Assembly (NCBI RefSeq): GCF_019059575.1
Contig: NW_024882030.1
Span: forward strand, 372,001 to 436,000
Length of the DNA: 64,000 nucleotides
Direction: 5' to 3'
From: Amphibalanus amphitrite
Lineage: Eukaryota > Arthropoda > Thecostraca > Balanomorpha > Balanidae
In this document: positions 32,687 to 47,600 of the stretch, piece by piece
How positions within the stretch are numbered: the stretch's first letter is position 1
How the letters are laid out: each line of letters begins with the position of its first letter
Notes under the pieces: generated by a model
Seen by the model: only the letters and a program-made list of their open reading frames with translations
Databases searched by the model: none
What the model was told of the DNA's origin: nothing
Made by a program: the position numbers and the translations under genes

Positions 32687-35600
32687 CTGCAACAGATCAC
32701 AACAAAACAGAACGGGTCAGTATACGGGACACAGTCACACAGTGGCACCAGCGGTCGACTCGACACGGAAACACCATGTAGTTCCAATGCCTTTCATAAC
32801 AGAACATATGTGCCTCCGGCTATCTCCAGTTTCCAGTCTTGCCCTGCAATTTGCTACGCACGTTTCACACAATACTCTTAGAGCCTTATACCACCCAATA
32901 TTATGTCCATATGCATAGTAATACCAGTCCAGTCCAGTCGTCTGTCTGTCTGTTTGCATGGCATCAACACAACTGTCAGGGCTGTGTGGAGCGCGTGTTG
33001 TCGCCCCGTGTTGTCGTGCTGCGCTGTGGTTGGCTGTCCCCGCCGCCCGGGTCACGTGACGTGGCGACCGGCCGGTCGGGCCGTGCGGCGGGGCCGGGGG
33101 TGAGTGACAATACAGACGCGCCAGCGACCGGGTGTTTGCTGCTGCGTGCGTGGCCACGTGACATGGTGGCAGCGGTTCAGTGATCGCCATGCCTGAGGAC
33201 GCGAAGAGTGCGACGCTTAGTGGCACTGCCACTGTTCCAGTGATCAGAGTGTCATTGTCGGATTTTCCGGTCTACGACGGTAGCTCGGCACCCGACCGTT
33301 TCATCCAGCAGTGCGAGCGGCTGGCGGCCCTCGGGGGCATCGCTGATGGGCAGCTTCAGACCGTCATCGCGGCGCGATGTCGCGGTCTGGCCCTGGAGAT
33401 CGTCGAAGCTGACGGCGAAGTGGTGGACGTCACAGGCCGACTGCGTGCCGCCTTTGGCGCCGGGACATCCGAGTTGGCTGTGTCGCGTCTTGGCTCAGCG
33501 GTCAAGGGCGACGCACCGGTCCTGGAGTACGCCACGCGTATCAAGGAGCTGGTGCGTGATGCGTGCCCCGAGTTTTATGACGCCTCGGGCAAGGTCAAGA
33601 CCATCTGTGTACCGGCCCACAAGGCCGCTCTCTACCGGCATCTTCTGATCGGGCTTTCGCCGCAGGAGAAACTTTTGCTGTCCCGTCAGAACGTGTCCAC
33701 GTTCGACGCCGCCGTGGACGTGCTGCGTCGTGAGGAGACGCTGGCGGAGGCTTTCGGCGAGGAGGAGCGCCGCGCGAGCGCTTGGGTTCAGTGGGCGGAT
33801 CGCGAAGTGATGGGGGTCGGGCGCGGAGACATGATGTCTCCGACTCCGAGCGGTGATCGGAATCAGGAGGATTCCTCGCGCCGTGAACGTGACCGTCCGT
33901 CCGTGGAGCGGGCGCGCCGGAGCCCGAGTCCGGCTCGCGGCTCCTGGGGGCGGTCCCGCGCCGTCGCCGCTGGCGGGCGCTCGGGCGGCTCGCCGTATGC
34001 GCCCTCTCGTGGCGGCCCTCGGGGCTCGCCTCGCCGTGATGACTCGCCGTGGCCGACTCGTCGTGGTGACCCGCGGCGCGCGCCTCGCCGTGGCGACTCA
34101 CCGTGGGCTGCTCGCCGTGGCGACTCGCGACCGGCGCCTCGCCGGGATGACGCGTCGCCTGACAGTGAAGAGGAGTGGCGGCCGGGGCGCCCCGGCGGGA
34201 GACGCGGCTCGCCGGCGCCGCCGGACCGCACACGGAGGGAGGTGCGCTGCTGGTCGTGCCGTGGCTATGGGCATCTGAAGCGGCAGTGCCCAAACGGCTA
34301 CTAGGGCAGCGTGGACGTCGGGTGATGACTCTTCCGACTACTCGGGTAAATGTGAACGGCTTCCTGGTAAGTGACGCACTTTTGGACAGTGGGAGCCAGT
34401 TGTCCTTACTCGATAGTCGTGTCTTTAGTGTCATCGCCCCGAACGCTGAACTGACGGCACCTGCCCGGCTGTTATCGGCTACCGGTCATCACTTGAACGC
34501 GGTAGGGAAATGTGTTTTGCCAGTGCTAATCGCAGATGGTCGAACTAAGGACACGGAGTTCACAGTGGTACATAATTTGTCTCACGACATTGTGCTGGGG
34601 TGGGACTTTATGTCGGAGAATGGAGTTGTTTTGAATTGTTCGCCAGATGCGAGCCAGATTAAAGTCAGGACAAAGAAGCCCATTTCAGTTCCCGCGCGAT
34701 CGGCAGTTTGTCTAAATGTGAAAGTTGATCGGCCCGTGTGTGTTGCGGGGGAATATTTGTTTGTCGGGCAAAGTTCGAATGATGTCGAAATATGTGACTC
34801 GTTACTTACGCCATTTTCCGAGACGGAGATACCACTTTATGTTCGCAATCGTTCCGACCGCGTTATCACGATTCACCGCCGCAGCGTCATTGGTTATTTG
34901 GAGAGCGTCGAGCCCGTGGAGGCCGAGCCTGCCGAGCGCGTCGGGGAGGCTCAGGTGAATGCTGTGTCGGCGGACGACAGTCGCTTTGTCGGGAAGTCCA
35001 CGGCCGACATTCTCTCAGAGTTTGTTGTCGGAGAACCGCTCTCGGCTACTCAGCGTGATCGGCTGGCCGATCTCCTCAGGTCGTATCCCGAGATATTTTC
35101 GCGAAGCTACGCGGATATCGGGACATATAACGGCGGAGACGTTGATTTAGAGCTGTTGCCAGGAGTCCGCCCTCAGTTCGTTAGGCCATACCCTGTCCCG
35201 TGGGCCCGAGAGGACCAGCTCAAGGCCCAGCTGGACGAGCTGCAGTCTTGTGGTGTTATTGAGGAGGGAGAGCCGTCCGACTGGAACAGTCCCATTATTC
35301 TGGTGCCCAAGGGAAAGGACAAGCGTGAATTTAGAATAGTGCAGGATATGCGGTCCTTGAATAAATGTTTGATGCCCAAAACGTTTGTGTTCCCGAATAT
35401 AGATGATTTTATTTTTTCATTAGGCGACTGGAAAATCGCGTCCTCGTTAGATATTAAGTCTGCGTTTTGGAATTTGTGTTTGACGGAAGAGTCCAGTAAA
35501 ATATGCGCATTCTATGCTTTAGGCAAGACATATTATCCCCGTCGCATGCCAATGGGGTGCATGCAGAGTTCGTATTTTTTGCACCTAGTTATGCGCCGAG

Positions 35601-38600
35601 TACTGGGAGACTTGCCTGGCGTTCACATTTATTGTGATGATATTTTGTGTACTAGTTCCTCGATAGAAGATCATTTCCGTTTACTGCATAGCGTCTTCGA
35701 GAGGCTTAGATCAGCCGGTCTCAAAATCGCTCCGGAGAAGTGCAAGCTTTTCCAAACGTCCCTGACATATTTGGGACACCTCATCACGCCGGACGGCATA
35801 TCCATTGATCCCAGCCGTCTCAAGGTGATTGACGAGATGCCCCGTCCGTCTTCTATTAAGCAGGCCAAGCGTGTCCTCGGTTTCTTTGGTTGGTTTCGGA
35901 AGTTTTTCAAGTCTTTCTCGACTGTGGCAGAGCCTTTAGTTGTGTTGAGTAATGCCGATAAGTTCTATTGGAATAGTGAGCTGGAGCAGTGTTTCCTGCA
36001 GCTGAAATCTGAGCTCACTGCTCACGTGGTTCTCAGTTACCCGCGGAAGGATTGTCCGTTTATTCTATATACGGATAGTTCATCGTCGGGATCGGGACAG
36101 GTTCTCTCCCAGATCTGGCCCGATGGCCAGGAGCGGATCGTTGCTTTCAGTGGCAACCGATACAGTCGCGCCCAGCGCAAATGGACTATTTTCGAATTAG
36201 AGCTTTTCAGTTTTATCCAAGGTCTCAAGAAATGGTTCAAGTATTTGGCTGATAATGAGTTCCGATGGATTTGCGATTGTAAGAGTGCTTTGCAAATTCT
36301 GAAAAATAAGGAGTGGATCAATCCCCGCTTGGTCCGCTGGCGAGCGTTCGTCAGCCAGTTTCGTTTTACAACGGAACACAGAGGTGCCTCGCAGATGCGT
36401 CATGTTGATGCACTCTCTCGCCTTCATGAGGACGCTCCGGCCTCTGAGGATGACGCCGAGTCCGATGGCGTGGCGCCGGCGGCTCGGGCGCTGCGGCCGG
36501 AGCCGGTGTCGGGGCCGGAGCCGGTGCGTGTCTCGCGAGGCGGCCGTGGCGCCGCCCGTGGTGCGGCGGGGGGCCGGGCGCGCCGGGCGCTGGGTGACAA
36601 TAACCTCGATGCTGAGCCCCCGATTGTGCCCAGCGAGGCGCGGAGGCAAACAAATGCGACGAGTGCTGAACTCGAAGGATCGCCTTGTGCGTTGGATGGT
36701 GTGCTCAAGGAGCAGCCGGTGGAACCGGAAGCGGCTCGGGAGGTCTTAATGACTACTGCTGACTTTTTAGTCCAGCAGGCTCTCAAGCCGGAATCAGTAA
36801 TCTGGTACCAGAAACACGACCGCAATTGTCGAGCTATTGCGCACCGACTGAAGCACAACAAGTGGCCCAGGTACGCGCCGCCCGTTCTGCGGCGGTTATC
36901 AGCAGACCAGTTCACTTTTCGTAACGGGATGTTATTCCGCGGTGATCAGATTGTCTGGCCTCTGTCTAAACGATTCGAGATGCTCTACAATCATCACGAC
37001 GTATCGCAGCACGCCCATGGAGGCGCCGGGAAGCTGTACGAGCTACTTAGCCGGCACCTCTGGTATCCGGGCCTGCGGTCCGACTGTACCGACTACGTAA
37101 AGAGCTGCACGAGGTGTTGCCAACGGAAGGACACGAGAGCCCATCGCTCGCCTCTGCTGCCCCAGCGAGCTTCATACCCCAATGAAGTACTCGTGATCGA
37201 TATACTTTCCATGCCGAGAGGGAATGTTCACGGATGCTCAATGATTTTAACGTGCGTTGATAAATTTACCGGATATTTGACCTATTATCCACTGCGCTCC
37301 GGCGCCGCAGATTACGTTGTGGAGGCGTTGACACAGCATTTTTTGACCTTCGGTCCCCCTGAGCGCATTGAGAGTGACGCGGGTTCGAACTTGCTGAAAC
37401 ACGGTCATGTCAAGGTCTTGTGTCAACATTTCGGTGTGAATATTCGTGTGAGTGTAGGGTATCATCACGAGGCGGTGGGTGCAGTGGAGCGGCGTCATCT
37501 GGACATTAAACGCCGCTTGCGTGCTGTCTCTGAGTCGGGCGGCGCTGACTGGGAGACACGCTTGTCTGGAGTGGTCTATTCCTTGAACAATGAGATTTGT
37601 GACACTACTGGATACAGCCCGTTTTTTCTGTATTTCCTGCGCCATCCGAATAGTCCGCTGTCACAGCTAGCTAGCGCGCCCAAAAACAAGTATTCGCCAG
37701 ATTTTGTGCACGAAAAACTGCGTCTGTTATCAGCGACCCTTCGGCAGGCTCAGGACCGTCGTGATGAGATGTCTGGTCGTTACCAGCGCCAATTTGACAA
37801 GCGGTATCATGTACGCGATGTTTGTTACCGGGAAGGAGACCGACTTTGGGTGAGAAATGTTACAAGGGCCTCCAAGATGGAGGACCCGTGGGTCGGACCG
37901 TTCATAGTGTCATCGATGGTCGGGCGCAGACATGTTGAATATATCACCGACAGGGGCGTCCGTCGAACCCATGTCCAGAATACAAAGCCGTATGAGGTGC
38001 GCCGCCCGTAGTTCATGTTCGTTGCCGCGCTGCCGTATGTTAAGGTTTATGTTCACTTGTTCGCTGCCTTGTTTATTGTGTGTATCCGTTGCACATTTTC
38101 GTGGAAGGGGGGTAATGTCAGGGCTGTGTGGAGCGCGTGTTGTCGCCCCGTGTTGTCGTGCTGCGCTGTGGTTGGCTGTCCCCGCCGCCCGGGTCACGTG
38201 ACGTGGCGACCGGCCGGTCGGGCCGTGCGGCGGGGCCGGGGGTGAGTGACAATACAGACGCGCCAGCGACCGGGTGTTTGCTGCTGCGTGCGTGGCCACG
38301 TGACAACAACCACCTGAATCAAAAAGTCTGCTTGTGGAGGCCTATTCTTCTGTAAAGAGTTTGTTTCTATTTCCAGTGTCCCCGTGCCCGTATTACTATG
38401 TAAACCTCCAAGGGATACCCAGTTTCTGGGGTTATTGCGGTCTATCCAGATAGGTACACATAAATATCCGCCGTCGCCGTCCGGCCGACTGACCTGCTGA
38501 CCGCTGCCACCTCTGACTGGGTCAGGGCAGGGATGTCCGCGAGGGGCCGGGTGTCTTTGAACTCCAGCGTATCCAGCTGGGAGCAGCCGTGTAGGGCGGA

Positions 38601-41600
38601 CAGCGCAGTGTCGCAAATGACGCCGGATCCGAAAACAGTGACGTCCTTCAAGCTGGTGAGGACAGTCAGGAGGCGTCCCGTCGCTTCCAGTGTCACTGAC
38701 GGTGAGTCTGTAAAACATAAATAAAGATACTTACGCTAACTGGAATGACAAAAGTCAACAATATTCATAGCGAAATACTGAATAGTAGGATGTCTTTTTT
38801 GGTAAGCAGCGAAAGAAAATATTAGTAAACTCGCGCGCTTTTTTGTGCCAAGTAGGATGCAACTGTTAAAAGCAGGCTAACCATTTCCTAACAGCTAAAT
38901 GTTCTTTTTCTAGCATGAGAGGAAAACGAGAAGAACTTTGAAGCAAACACGAGAAAGGAAAAAAGGTAAAGTAAAAATGGTGGCGTCTCCGACGGCCTTC
39001 CTTTTAAGTTTTAAGAGAGAATGCGTTTTGCTTAATTAGGCCCGGTCAAAAATAATGTCACGCGGAGCTTTTGTGCGTGTAATGGCCAACACACCCCTTC
39101 ACAAGCGATCGTCACGACATTCCGGAACATTATGATCCTGCTGCTCACACCGTATGAACAACCCCGTGACTGTGTGGGTCGCCAGAGCAGTCAGCTGGTC
39201 CAGGAGTGTGTCCGTGCCTTTCTGTATACCAACATCCAGCCCAGATGTCGGCCATCGGGGGTGACTCAGCGGCGCTCTAGTCATCCCGGATCCTGTGGAG
39301 AGGGTAAAATTAGCCGTAAACCCGCGCCGTGACGGGAGGGGGAGGGTGGGGGTTTTCATAAACTACGCGCATCTATCTTTTATATTTGCAGAAAATTGAG
39401 AGGATGTTTATCCTCCATTTCTCTATAGAAACTGCCATTTTGACACTTTCAAACGTAGTTTTATGGGTTCCTATTGAAAACTGAATTGGAAAATGACACA
39501 AGTGATCTTAAATTTTACTTATGAAGTCGTATAAGATCGACAGAGGACCAAGGTCATGAGCAGTTTTTCGACGATGGCTTTTGAATTTTGATAGATCGGG
39601 CAATAGACATTGGCAGACACTGAAGCTGTGCTAGCTACTTGAACCTTGAATATGCCACGCTCAACAGAACGGAATCACATGCATGTAAGTTGACCGCCTG
39701 CTATGAAGCTGATCTCGGGTCAATTCGTGAAACTGATATTTTACTGGTCAAACTATCGTTCATCATTCGACGCGTCTCGACAAAACAAGGATCAGATGCT
39801 GGTAAAAGCACTGCCGTTATGTGACAGTGATGCAGTTCATATAATTGATGTTGATGTTGTCAGTGATCATTTGATCATTTGTGAATAGCACCAAATAAGA
39901 ATCATTGATAATGTGCTAACTGACAAACAATCAAGGCGCAATGGGGTTGGGACCTATCTGCATGCTCTGTATGTTTTGGTAAAATAAAAAAGCTCAGAAT
40001 TTTTAATGATTTAATTTAAAATCACTTTGTTAAAAAAAATGCCTAGTTAGTTCAGAAATTAATTATTTGTGGCTGAAAACAACTTGCTTCTGATTGGTCG
40101 GGCTAATCATGACGTCACATGTAGGTATATAACTGTCTGTATATTTGGCGCAGTTGAGACATACATTTTCTATGTATTTTCCTATGGTAAATCGGAGTGA
40201 TTGGTCGTGTTTTCAGTGTCTCTTTATTTTGCGCTGGTATTGCGTGGCTAAGGAGTTTTATCAAGAATGGCATATACTAAAATGTTCCTTTAATAATGGA
40301 GCTTCAATATCTGTGAGTTTTATTGGCAAGCGAAAACTGATTTCGCTGTTATTTTATCTGGAAATTACTCATTTTTTTTTAGGTCAATATTCAAAATATT
40401 TTACGGGAACAAGTTGGCACTTTTCTTGATTTTTGCACTCAAATCGCGTGCGATTCAACTGTATTGGAACTTGCAAAGAAGCTTGGTGATTAATTAACTG
40501 TGTTGTTATGGCACTGTTTGCAAAGCATGGATAATGAAACTCTGCCAAAGACTTAGCTACATAGCAATGCCTCAAGTAATACGCAGGAGGGACAGAATTC
40601 AGAGTCCGATCGAGAAGAATCGGTGCAAATGCTACGAAGACCAGGCAGCTCTGATACAATAGCTAGTCGTCTCACTACTCTCACTCCATTAGACCAGCTG
40701 ATTCCCGACAGCACCGACTCGGATGCAAAGATGGAGCTCATCTTCCAAGCCAGAAACCAGTTCTTTGATGGAAGATGTGATGCCGCCTCTGTCTCTGCTT
40801 TGTTGGCCACTTTGGACGGGGCGGAGCTCCGCTCCTTGCGTGAGCGGTTATTCGCCTGTCATCCAGAAATAGTTCCTTCGTTTGCTGGCCGTTCCCTGAT
40901 TAGGTGCAATACGGGGAGCTGTAATCAGGGAAGTAACTTTCCATATGAAAGGGGTGCAGGTGCACCCCCGTCCCCCATCCACTAGAAGTGCACCCCCATA
41001 GGCTAAGCGGCGCCCCACACGCCGCCCCACACGATTAGCTCTAGAGCAGATGGCGAGGGTGATTTCCCGGCTACATTCCATCTCGGCGTCGTGATGCTTG
41101 TGGGCTTGGAAAGCGTCCAGTCGTATGTAGGGTAGTGTAGGGGTAGGGTTGAGTTCAATAAGGTCCTTACATTTGAAAGGTTTGAACAACCCGCAATCCA
41201 CTTTGGACAATGCCTCAAGCAATGCCTGCACTTCTAGTGGATGGGGGACGGGGGTGCACCTGCACCCCTTTCATATGGAAAGTTACTTCCCTGATTACAG
41301 CTCCCCGTATTGCACCTAATCAGGGAACGGCCAGCAAACGAAGGAACTATTTCTGGATGACAGGCGAATAACCGCTCACGCAAGGAGCGGAGCTCCGCCC
41401 CGTCCAAAGTGGCCAACAAGTATGACCATGTAAGCGAAGTGCTGAAAGAGTTGCGGTGGCTCTCGGCCGAGAATATGTGGCGTCTACAGTCTGTCACGCT
41501 ATTAAAGAAAATCCTCGAGACAGGAGAGCCCGAAGCCCTATCCAACGCGATTGTGTCGCGAGGTAGCGTGCATGGGCGTGATACGCGTCAGGCCGACCTG

Positions 41601-44600
41601 CTCGATTTACCCGTGATTAGAACGGAATCCGGGCGCCGCCGGTTCCTATACGCCACTGTATCGCAGTATAACGCTCTGCCTCAGGCGCTGCGCAATCTCG
41701 GTCACAGGCTCTTTCGGAGGGAGTATCGGAAGCTCCTACTGCGTGAGCAACACGGCGACCCGGCCAGTGTGTAGCGGCGCGGTGGCGCAAATGTGAATAT
41801 GTGTGCAAATGTGATGCGTGTGTGTTGTATGTAATGTTGTGCCCACCTCATTCGTTTCACCTGACTCGGCAGCCAATAATAGCCATTTTCGGATGGATCG
41901 GCTTGCCACGATAAGTACATTACAATACAATACAATACAATCAGCACAACATACCACAAGTTAAATAAAAAAAAACTACCAAACTCCGCCCAACTAATAT
42001 TAATAAACATTACAGCCAAACTAATGGCCTAAATAAAAATATATCTCAAATCCTAACAGTTATCGCGGGTGATGGCGCTATGAGTTGCTATTATCCAAAA
42101 CAGATGCAAATAAACATGTTTGTATGTCCTATGTATGTTTGTTTTAAAAACGTTGCAGCGGCGCTGGGAACTGCAGTCTTAGATCTGGGTATGTTTGGCA
42201 TATGCAACTCTTCATATACACATTAACCCTATTTCGGACGGGGAGGCCTTTCAGGATTTTCTTGTACAATTGCCAAACGCCGCGAGACATTCAGCTCATA
42301 TTTGGTGACTTTTCCTAAATGCTCATTGCGCACATCTCAGCAAAAAAAAAAATGCCGGGTCAGGTCAGGTCAGGTAACCAGAGCGGGTTTGTTGACCCCA
42401 CCTCAGAAAAGTTTGCAAACACGTCAGAGCTTGAGTTTTTCACGAAGTTATTTCCTCTCATCAAGTCTTCAAAACAGTACCTGCAGTATGTATCGTTTGT
42501 ATATCTCAGAATTTTTGATCTGTGACCTGAGGTTAGGTCAGAGTCGTGACCTTTACATTGCAAGCCTATGGAAAAGTATTGAAATGCGACCTGCACCTCG
42601 AGTAAACGAGTCAAAACCACCCAATTCATTAAGAATTGTGACAAATTATCTTATCTGTAATGATCCAGGTGCCATTTACTGACAGGGACACCGGGGAGGG
42701 TTATCTGAGCCGAGATCATGTGGTGATATCTACCATACATCAATGCTCACAATACTTACAATATTGACAATGCTTTTGCTTACAACACTTACAATACTTA
42801 CGATGAGACCAGCAAGCACTCTGCCGTTACAGTTCTAACTTCTGTTTCGAAAACCGACGTTACACACATTCGCTGCCAGCATAACATGTATTGTTTGACA
42901 GTAACAAAATACAATTGACATCTGAACCCCAAACGGACCGCCATCCACATTCCACTCAAATTGTATAACCCTGACCGGTCAGGGCGCGAATGGAGGTCAT
43001 CTCCTGGGCATTACACTCAGCCCTTGCACAAAATATTGACAGGGGGCAGGTAGTCTCTCTTATAGCTGCTGACACCTCTAAAGCTTTTGACAGCGTTGAG
43101 CATGGCCGGCTCGTGGAGAAGCTGGGGCTGGTATGGTATTGACCCCTGGTGGTTTGCCGACTGGCTCAGTGACCGCAAACAGACGGTCAGGGGCGGCTCG
43201 GAGTCCCTCCCGGTTTCCCACGGTGTGGTACAGGGTAGTATTCTTGGACCGATACTTTTTACAGTTTTTACCAACGACCTTCCGTCTCACGTACCGTGCG
43301 GCAGACTGATTATGTACGCGGACGACACACAATTCATTAATACCTGTGGACAGACCAGTATCGGAGAACACGCAGCCGACCTAGAGGTCATGCTCGGGGT
43401 GGTCCAGGCATGGTACAATCAAAACAGCCTGAGGATAAACCCGTCAAAAACAGAACTGATCATGTTCGGAAAAAATCACGGAGCCGATTTTTCTATCCAG
43501 TTTGCCGGTGCAGTAGTTCAGCCATGTGAGAAGGTGAAGGTGCTGGGAGTGGTGCTCGACTCGCGCCTACAGTGGGTGGACCACGTGTCCTTAGTGGTGC
43601 GCCGGTGCTACAGCACCTTATCAGGTCTCTCAAAATTCTCCCATCGGCTGCCGAGTTCGGTCAAAAAACTAGTCGTCGAGTCCCTGGTGTTCCCACACAT
43701 TTTGTACTGCGCTACTGTTTGGGGCGGGTGTAATAAAACCCAAAGACATAGGGTTCAGAAAATTCTAAACCATGCCGCGCAGATCGTGTCGGGATGTTCA
43801 CGTCGGACGCACGTTACGCCACTTCTAGCCCAACTGGACTGGCAGAGCGTGGACTCCCTCATACGCGAGAGAGATATCATTACCGTCCACAAGCTGACAC
43901 ACTCGCATCTGGCTCCTGTCAGACTGAAACACAAGGCGCTGTGAGGTGTCAAGCCGCTGTACCCGGGCTACGGAGGCGGGTCACCTGGAGCTGCCCCAGG
44001 TGCGCTCTGAGCGGGCCCGGCGGCACTTTTGTTTCCGGGCCGCTATGAGCTGGAACGATGCCTCTGATGCTGTCAGGGAGCCAGTAACTGTCGCCACGTG
44101 TCGTGCGAGACTGCGATCAAAGTGAGCTTCTGCACTGTGATGACTGCATTTTAACTCTGTATCAACTTTGTGTATTAATCTGTAGAACGCGTCGCGAGGT
44201 ACAGTGTTTTATAGTTAGGCTGTGATTCTTGAGCGGTGACAATAATATGTAGGTATGTAGAAACCATGTGATCATAATTTGTATGTAGGTACCAATACCA
44301 TACATGATGCTTCAATGTATATTGACGCAAGCTTTAAAACCCACCATGTGGAGGCTTAAGATCGTAAATAAATAAATAAATAAAATATCTCACCTCACAG
44401 TGATCATTACAACAATAGCACCGACTTGATAGTGGATTTCAAAGTACTTGCATCAGCTCTTCCTGCTATTGCAGACGATCATCTCCTCAGGGTAATGTTG
44501 TTCGGGACATGAACGAAGATCGTTTTCGGAGTTTCATAAGTGCTACTGCAACAGCCTGGCACAAAACAGGACTTGTACGCTCTTCTCTGCACTTTGCCCT

Positions 44601-47600
44601 TCAGTATATCACAAAAGAATTGTTTAGAATCCATCTTACGCTTCTTTCACAGTCTCCCTTGCCACCGTAGGGCGTAGATAGATTGCTGTTGCTGATAAGT
44701 TAAGGCACGGTAGATAGAAATTACCTCGGTTCTCAACGCCTTAAGTTATTTTCATAAAAAAGAACAAATAAATGATCAATAAGATGACAGGAATGTAAAC
44801 ATTTTAATCGTAAAGTAGTACAAATATTGGAATGAGCTTTTGCTTTTCAGCATCCTCCGATTCATCATCTTTATCATTTGAAAATTCGAGGTACATAAAA
44901 TGTTTATCACGCGCTCAATGTTAAGTGGGAATATAGTACACGGCAGACACATCAATTTTTGACACTGAACATTTCATCCGTAAATGTTTTGGCATAATTT
45001 AAAGTTAAAAACAGCGCGAATGGCAGAGTGAAGCAAACAACATCTTTCACCCATTGATATAACATGTAATTTGTGGTGCGCCAGATGCGCCATTATTTGT
45101 CAACCGCAGAATGTGACATGTGACGTAACAGCATCAAGAGCATCTTTTTTCAAGAACTTTTCAAAACAAGTTTCCTATCTTTCTTCCCCCATTTCTCTCA
45201 GCATATTGATTTTATGAGGCAATGGTATGCACCATAAATTCTGTGAAAATAGTTTGATCATTTTCATGCATTCTTAAAAAATCGAGTTCCCAACCCCATT
45301 CTTTCCATCAAAGGCGCCGGCGAAAACTTCTGTATTAGCAATCACCGCGAGACTCACAAGCTGAAAATTTCTGAGCCGGCGATCGCAAGAAGATTCACGA
45401 ATCACAAGTCCACAACTTCTGACGCAATGATCCCAGGGAGCCTAACAATTTTTCGGGTTTGTCCGGGTGATTATGGCTCAGTGACCCTGACTGACACATA
45501 GTACGGACCAGCGCACAGTGGGGATTTTTCCGATCTAGCACCTATTTATTCGTAGAGGGCAAACCATAGGTAGAATTGTAGCCAGATTGTGCACAGATGT
45601 TGGCTGGTGTGTCCTGGTGAGAATTTTACCTGTAAATGTGCATAATCAACATAGTATAGGGGGTTCAATTGGACCCCCCGCTCAGCCGTTTGGCCCCTGA
45701 TCAAGCTAGAGCTTCGCGGAAAAGTCAAGCATGCTGCCTATGACGAAATTAGGCCGAATATATCCAATTTCAAAGTCCAAGGTCATAAGCTGACTTTCCA
45801 AGTCAGTTTAATGACCCAACTAAAGTTGGGAAATCGAGACCTCTTGAAACTTCGCAAAGTTAGGGTGTTACGGGGTATTTTGGGGTGCTGATCACGAATT
45901 TCATGTTAGTTTTGATCACAGACGATGTCTTTATGCATTTAGGCCAGGTCGGGTCAGGTCACGTTAGATCAATTAGTAGGCGTCCTGCCGGCCATCCATA
46001 GAAGTGTCACCTACTACTGATAGCTTCGTAACATGGAACGAAGGCACTAGAAATACTTCGTAAATATTCAAATGACTGCTAAATTCGAAATCAGCACCAA
46101 AAACTACCCTAGAAACAAGTAAAACTCGAAAAAGTGAACCAAGGTCATCAAAAGGCCAATGACCTTGACTTGACCTTCACGTGACCTTGACTCCCACCAT
46201 TATGCATGGCACCAACATCATTTCACATATTTGAACGTTTAAAACCACAAAAAGACTGGAAACCGCGGATAATGTGAGCTGGCATACGCCGAATCGCGAT
46301 TCCGGCCAAACATGGTCTCGAGAAATATGCCACAGGTCAAAGGTCAGTTGGGTCAGAGTCATGAAATTTTTAGATTAGATGTAAAATTGATGATCTCGAG
46401 GGTACCGAAAGTTTCGGCGCGATCGGCCGCTTTTTGCGCGAGTAATTTGCGGAATACCATGGGGTTTTATCCGACCCCTTCCCTCTCCCCCTCCCCACAA
46501 GTGCGATGGTTAATAAGGTTACGGTATGTATAATTTACGGTTGTCATCCTATTCCTAATGAATGTGTCTCAGAAAATATGCATCATATAAATCACGAAGT
46601 AAAATTATTCGCCTATGTCCGGAACATACCTGTATCGTGCTGTTTGCCCTAGCGCTCCTCGAGTGGGGTGTTAAGATACTCTAATGTGAATATTCTGTGT
46701 TCAGGCAAGTTTCGGCAGCCAAACTAGGCGTTGTCTTGTGCAGAAGAAAGTGGCGAATTCGATAGGATATATTTCGGAGTGGAAAAGTGTGGAGAACATT
46801 GTTGATTTCCTACATTTATTTAGAATACCATTCCTTCAATATGGTGTCTGTAAGGGTTTTTTGTAAAGGGCATTTTTGTGACCTTAGTAAGGTTGTGGCA
46901 TACTTTCTGTTTGCCATTCCATTCCTAATAAAGGTGCCTTTCAGACGATATGCAACTTGAAGACCTCGCAAGATTAAAACCAACAGGACAGGACAATGAA
47001 ATTGAGCTATACTTTCGGGCCTTGCTGAGCCCATTGAGTAATCACGCATGAGTGTGAACTTTGGGCGCATTTTTCCTAGTTTTGCTGTGGACATACAGAT
47101 AAAACAATGCCATATATAAAAAATTCAGACATTTCTTAGCCCTACTGACACAAAAAATAAACAAAAATCCAAAAAATATTTTTTGAATTAATAGGCGCTA
47201 GATCGGAAAAATCGCCGCGCTGCAGCGCGGCGATTTTTTATCTGAGCTAGCGTGAGGTACGCTAGTAACTAACGCGTTCCAACGTCGCCACATAACCCTT
47301 CTCACCAGTGATGTCCAGTCTCTTCGACGACTGAGGCAGCAGCCGCAGCCACTTGCCGGAGCTGTCCACAGGTGGGCTCACATCGAGCCGCTCCAGAGCC
47401 TTCAGCGGCTCCAGCAGCGCCTCCAGCTGCCAGTCGCTGATGCCGGCCGGCAGCGTCAGCTCACGCAGACTGGAGGCGTTGGCACGCGCCAGCCGGCGCA
47501 GGGCAGAGACCCGCAGCTTAAAGCCGTGCAGGTTGGCCTTCTCCAGATCGTGGCAGGTGGCCGCTGGAATAAAGCAACACAAGTCAGTGAAGAAGTGATC

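Larger units (their letters stand above)
32974..38305 (+). mobile_element. Ty3/Gypsy LTR retrotransposon, whole-looking and young
   Basis: Two identical 190-bp LTRs (TGTCAGGG...CACGTGACA) are flanked by the duplicated target acaac. A primer-binding site (tggtggcagcgg) follows the left LTR, and a purine tract precedes the right one. Inside are gag and pol in overlapping frames, an arrangement for which the family is known to use ribosomal frameshifting. The order protease, reverse transcriptase, RNase H, integrase is that of Ty3/Gypsy. The element looks whole. Identical LTRs point to a very recent insertion, into an intron of gene copy 2 in the opposite orientation. Confidence 0.95.

Noticed and set aside
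33595-34434. Minus-strand open frame of 279 codons
   Set aside because: It is the shadow of the Arg/Ser-rich part of the Ty3/Gypsy gag.
40145-40429. Open frame of 94 codons in an intron
   Set aside because: It is AT-rich with no splice context, domain or repeat match, and is likely chance.
45540-47094. Open frames of 60-92 codons inside H1, repeated in H2
   Set aside because: They are short, change between copies and match no transposase. They follow from the shared repeat.
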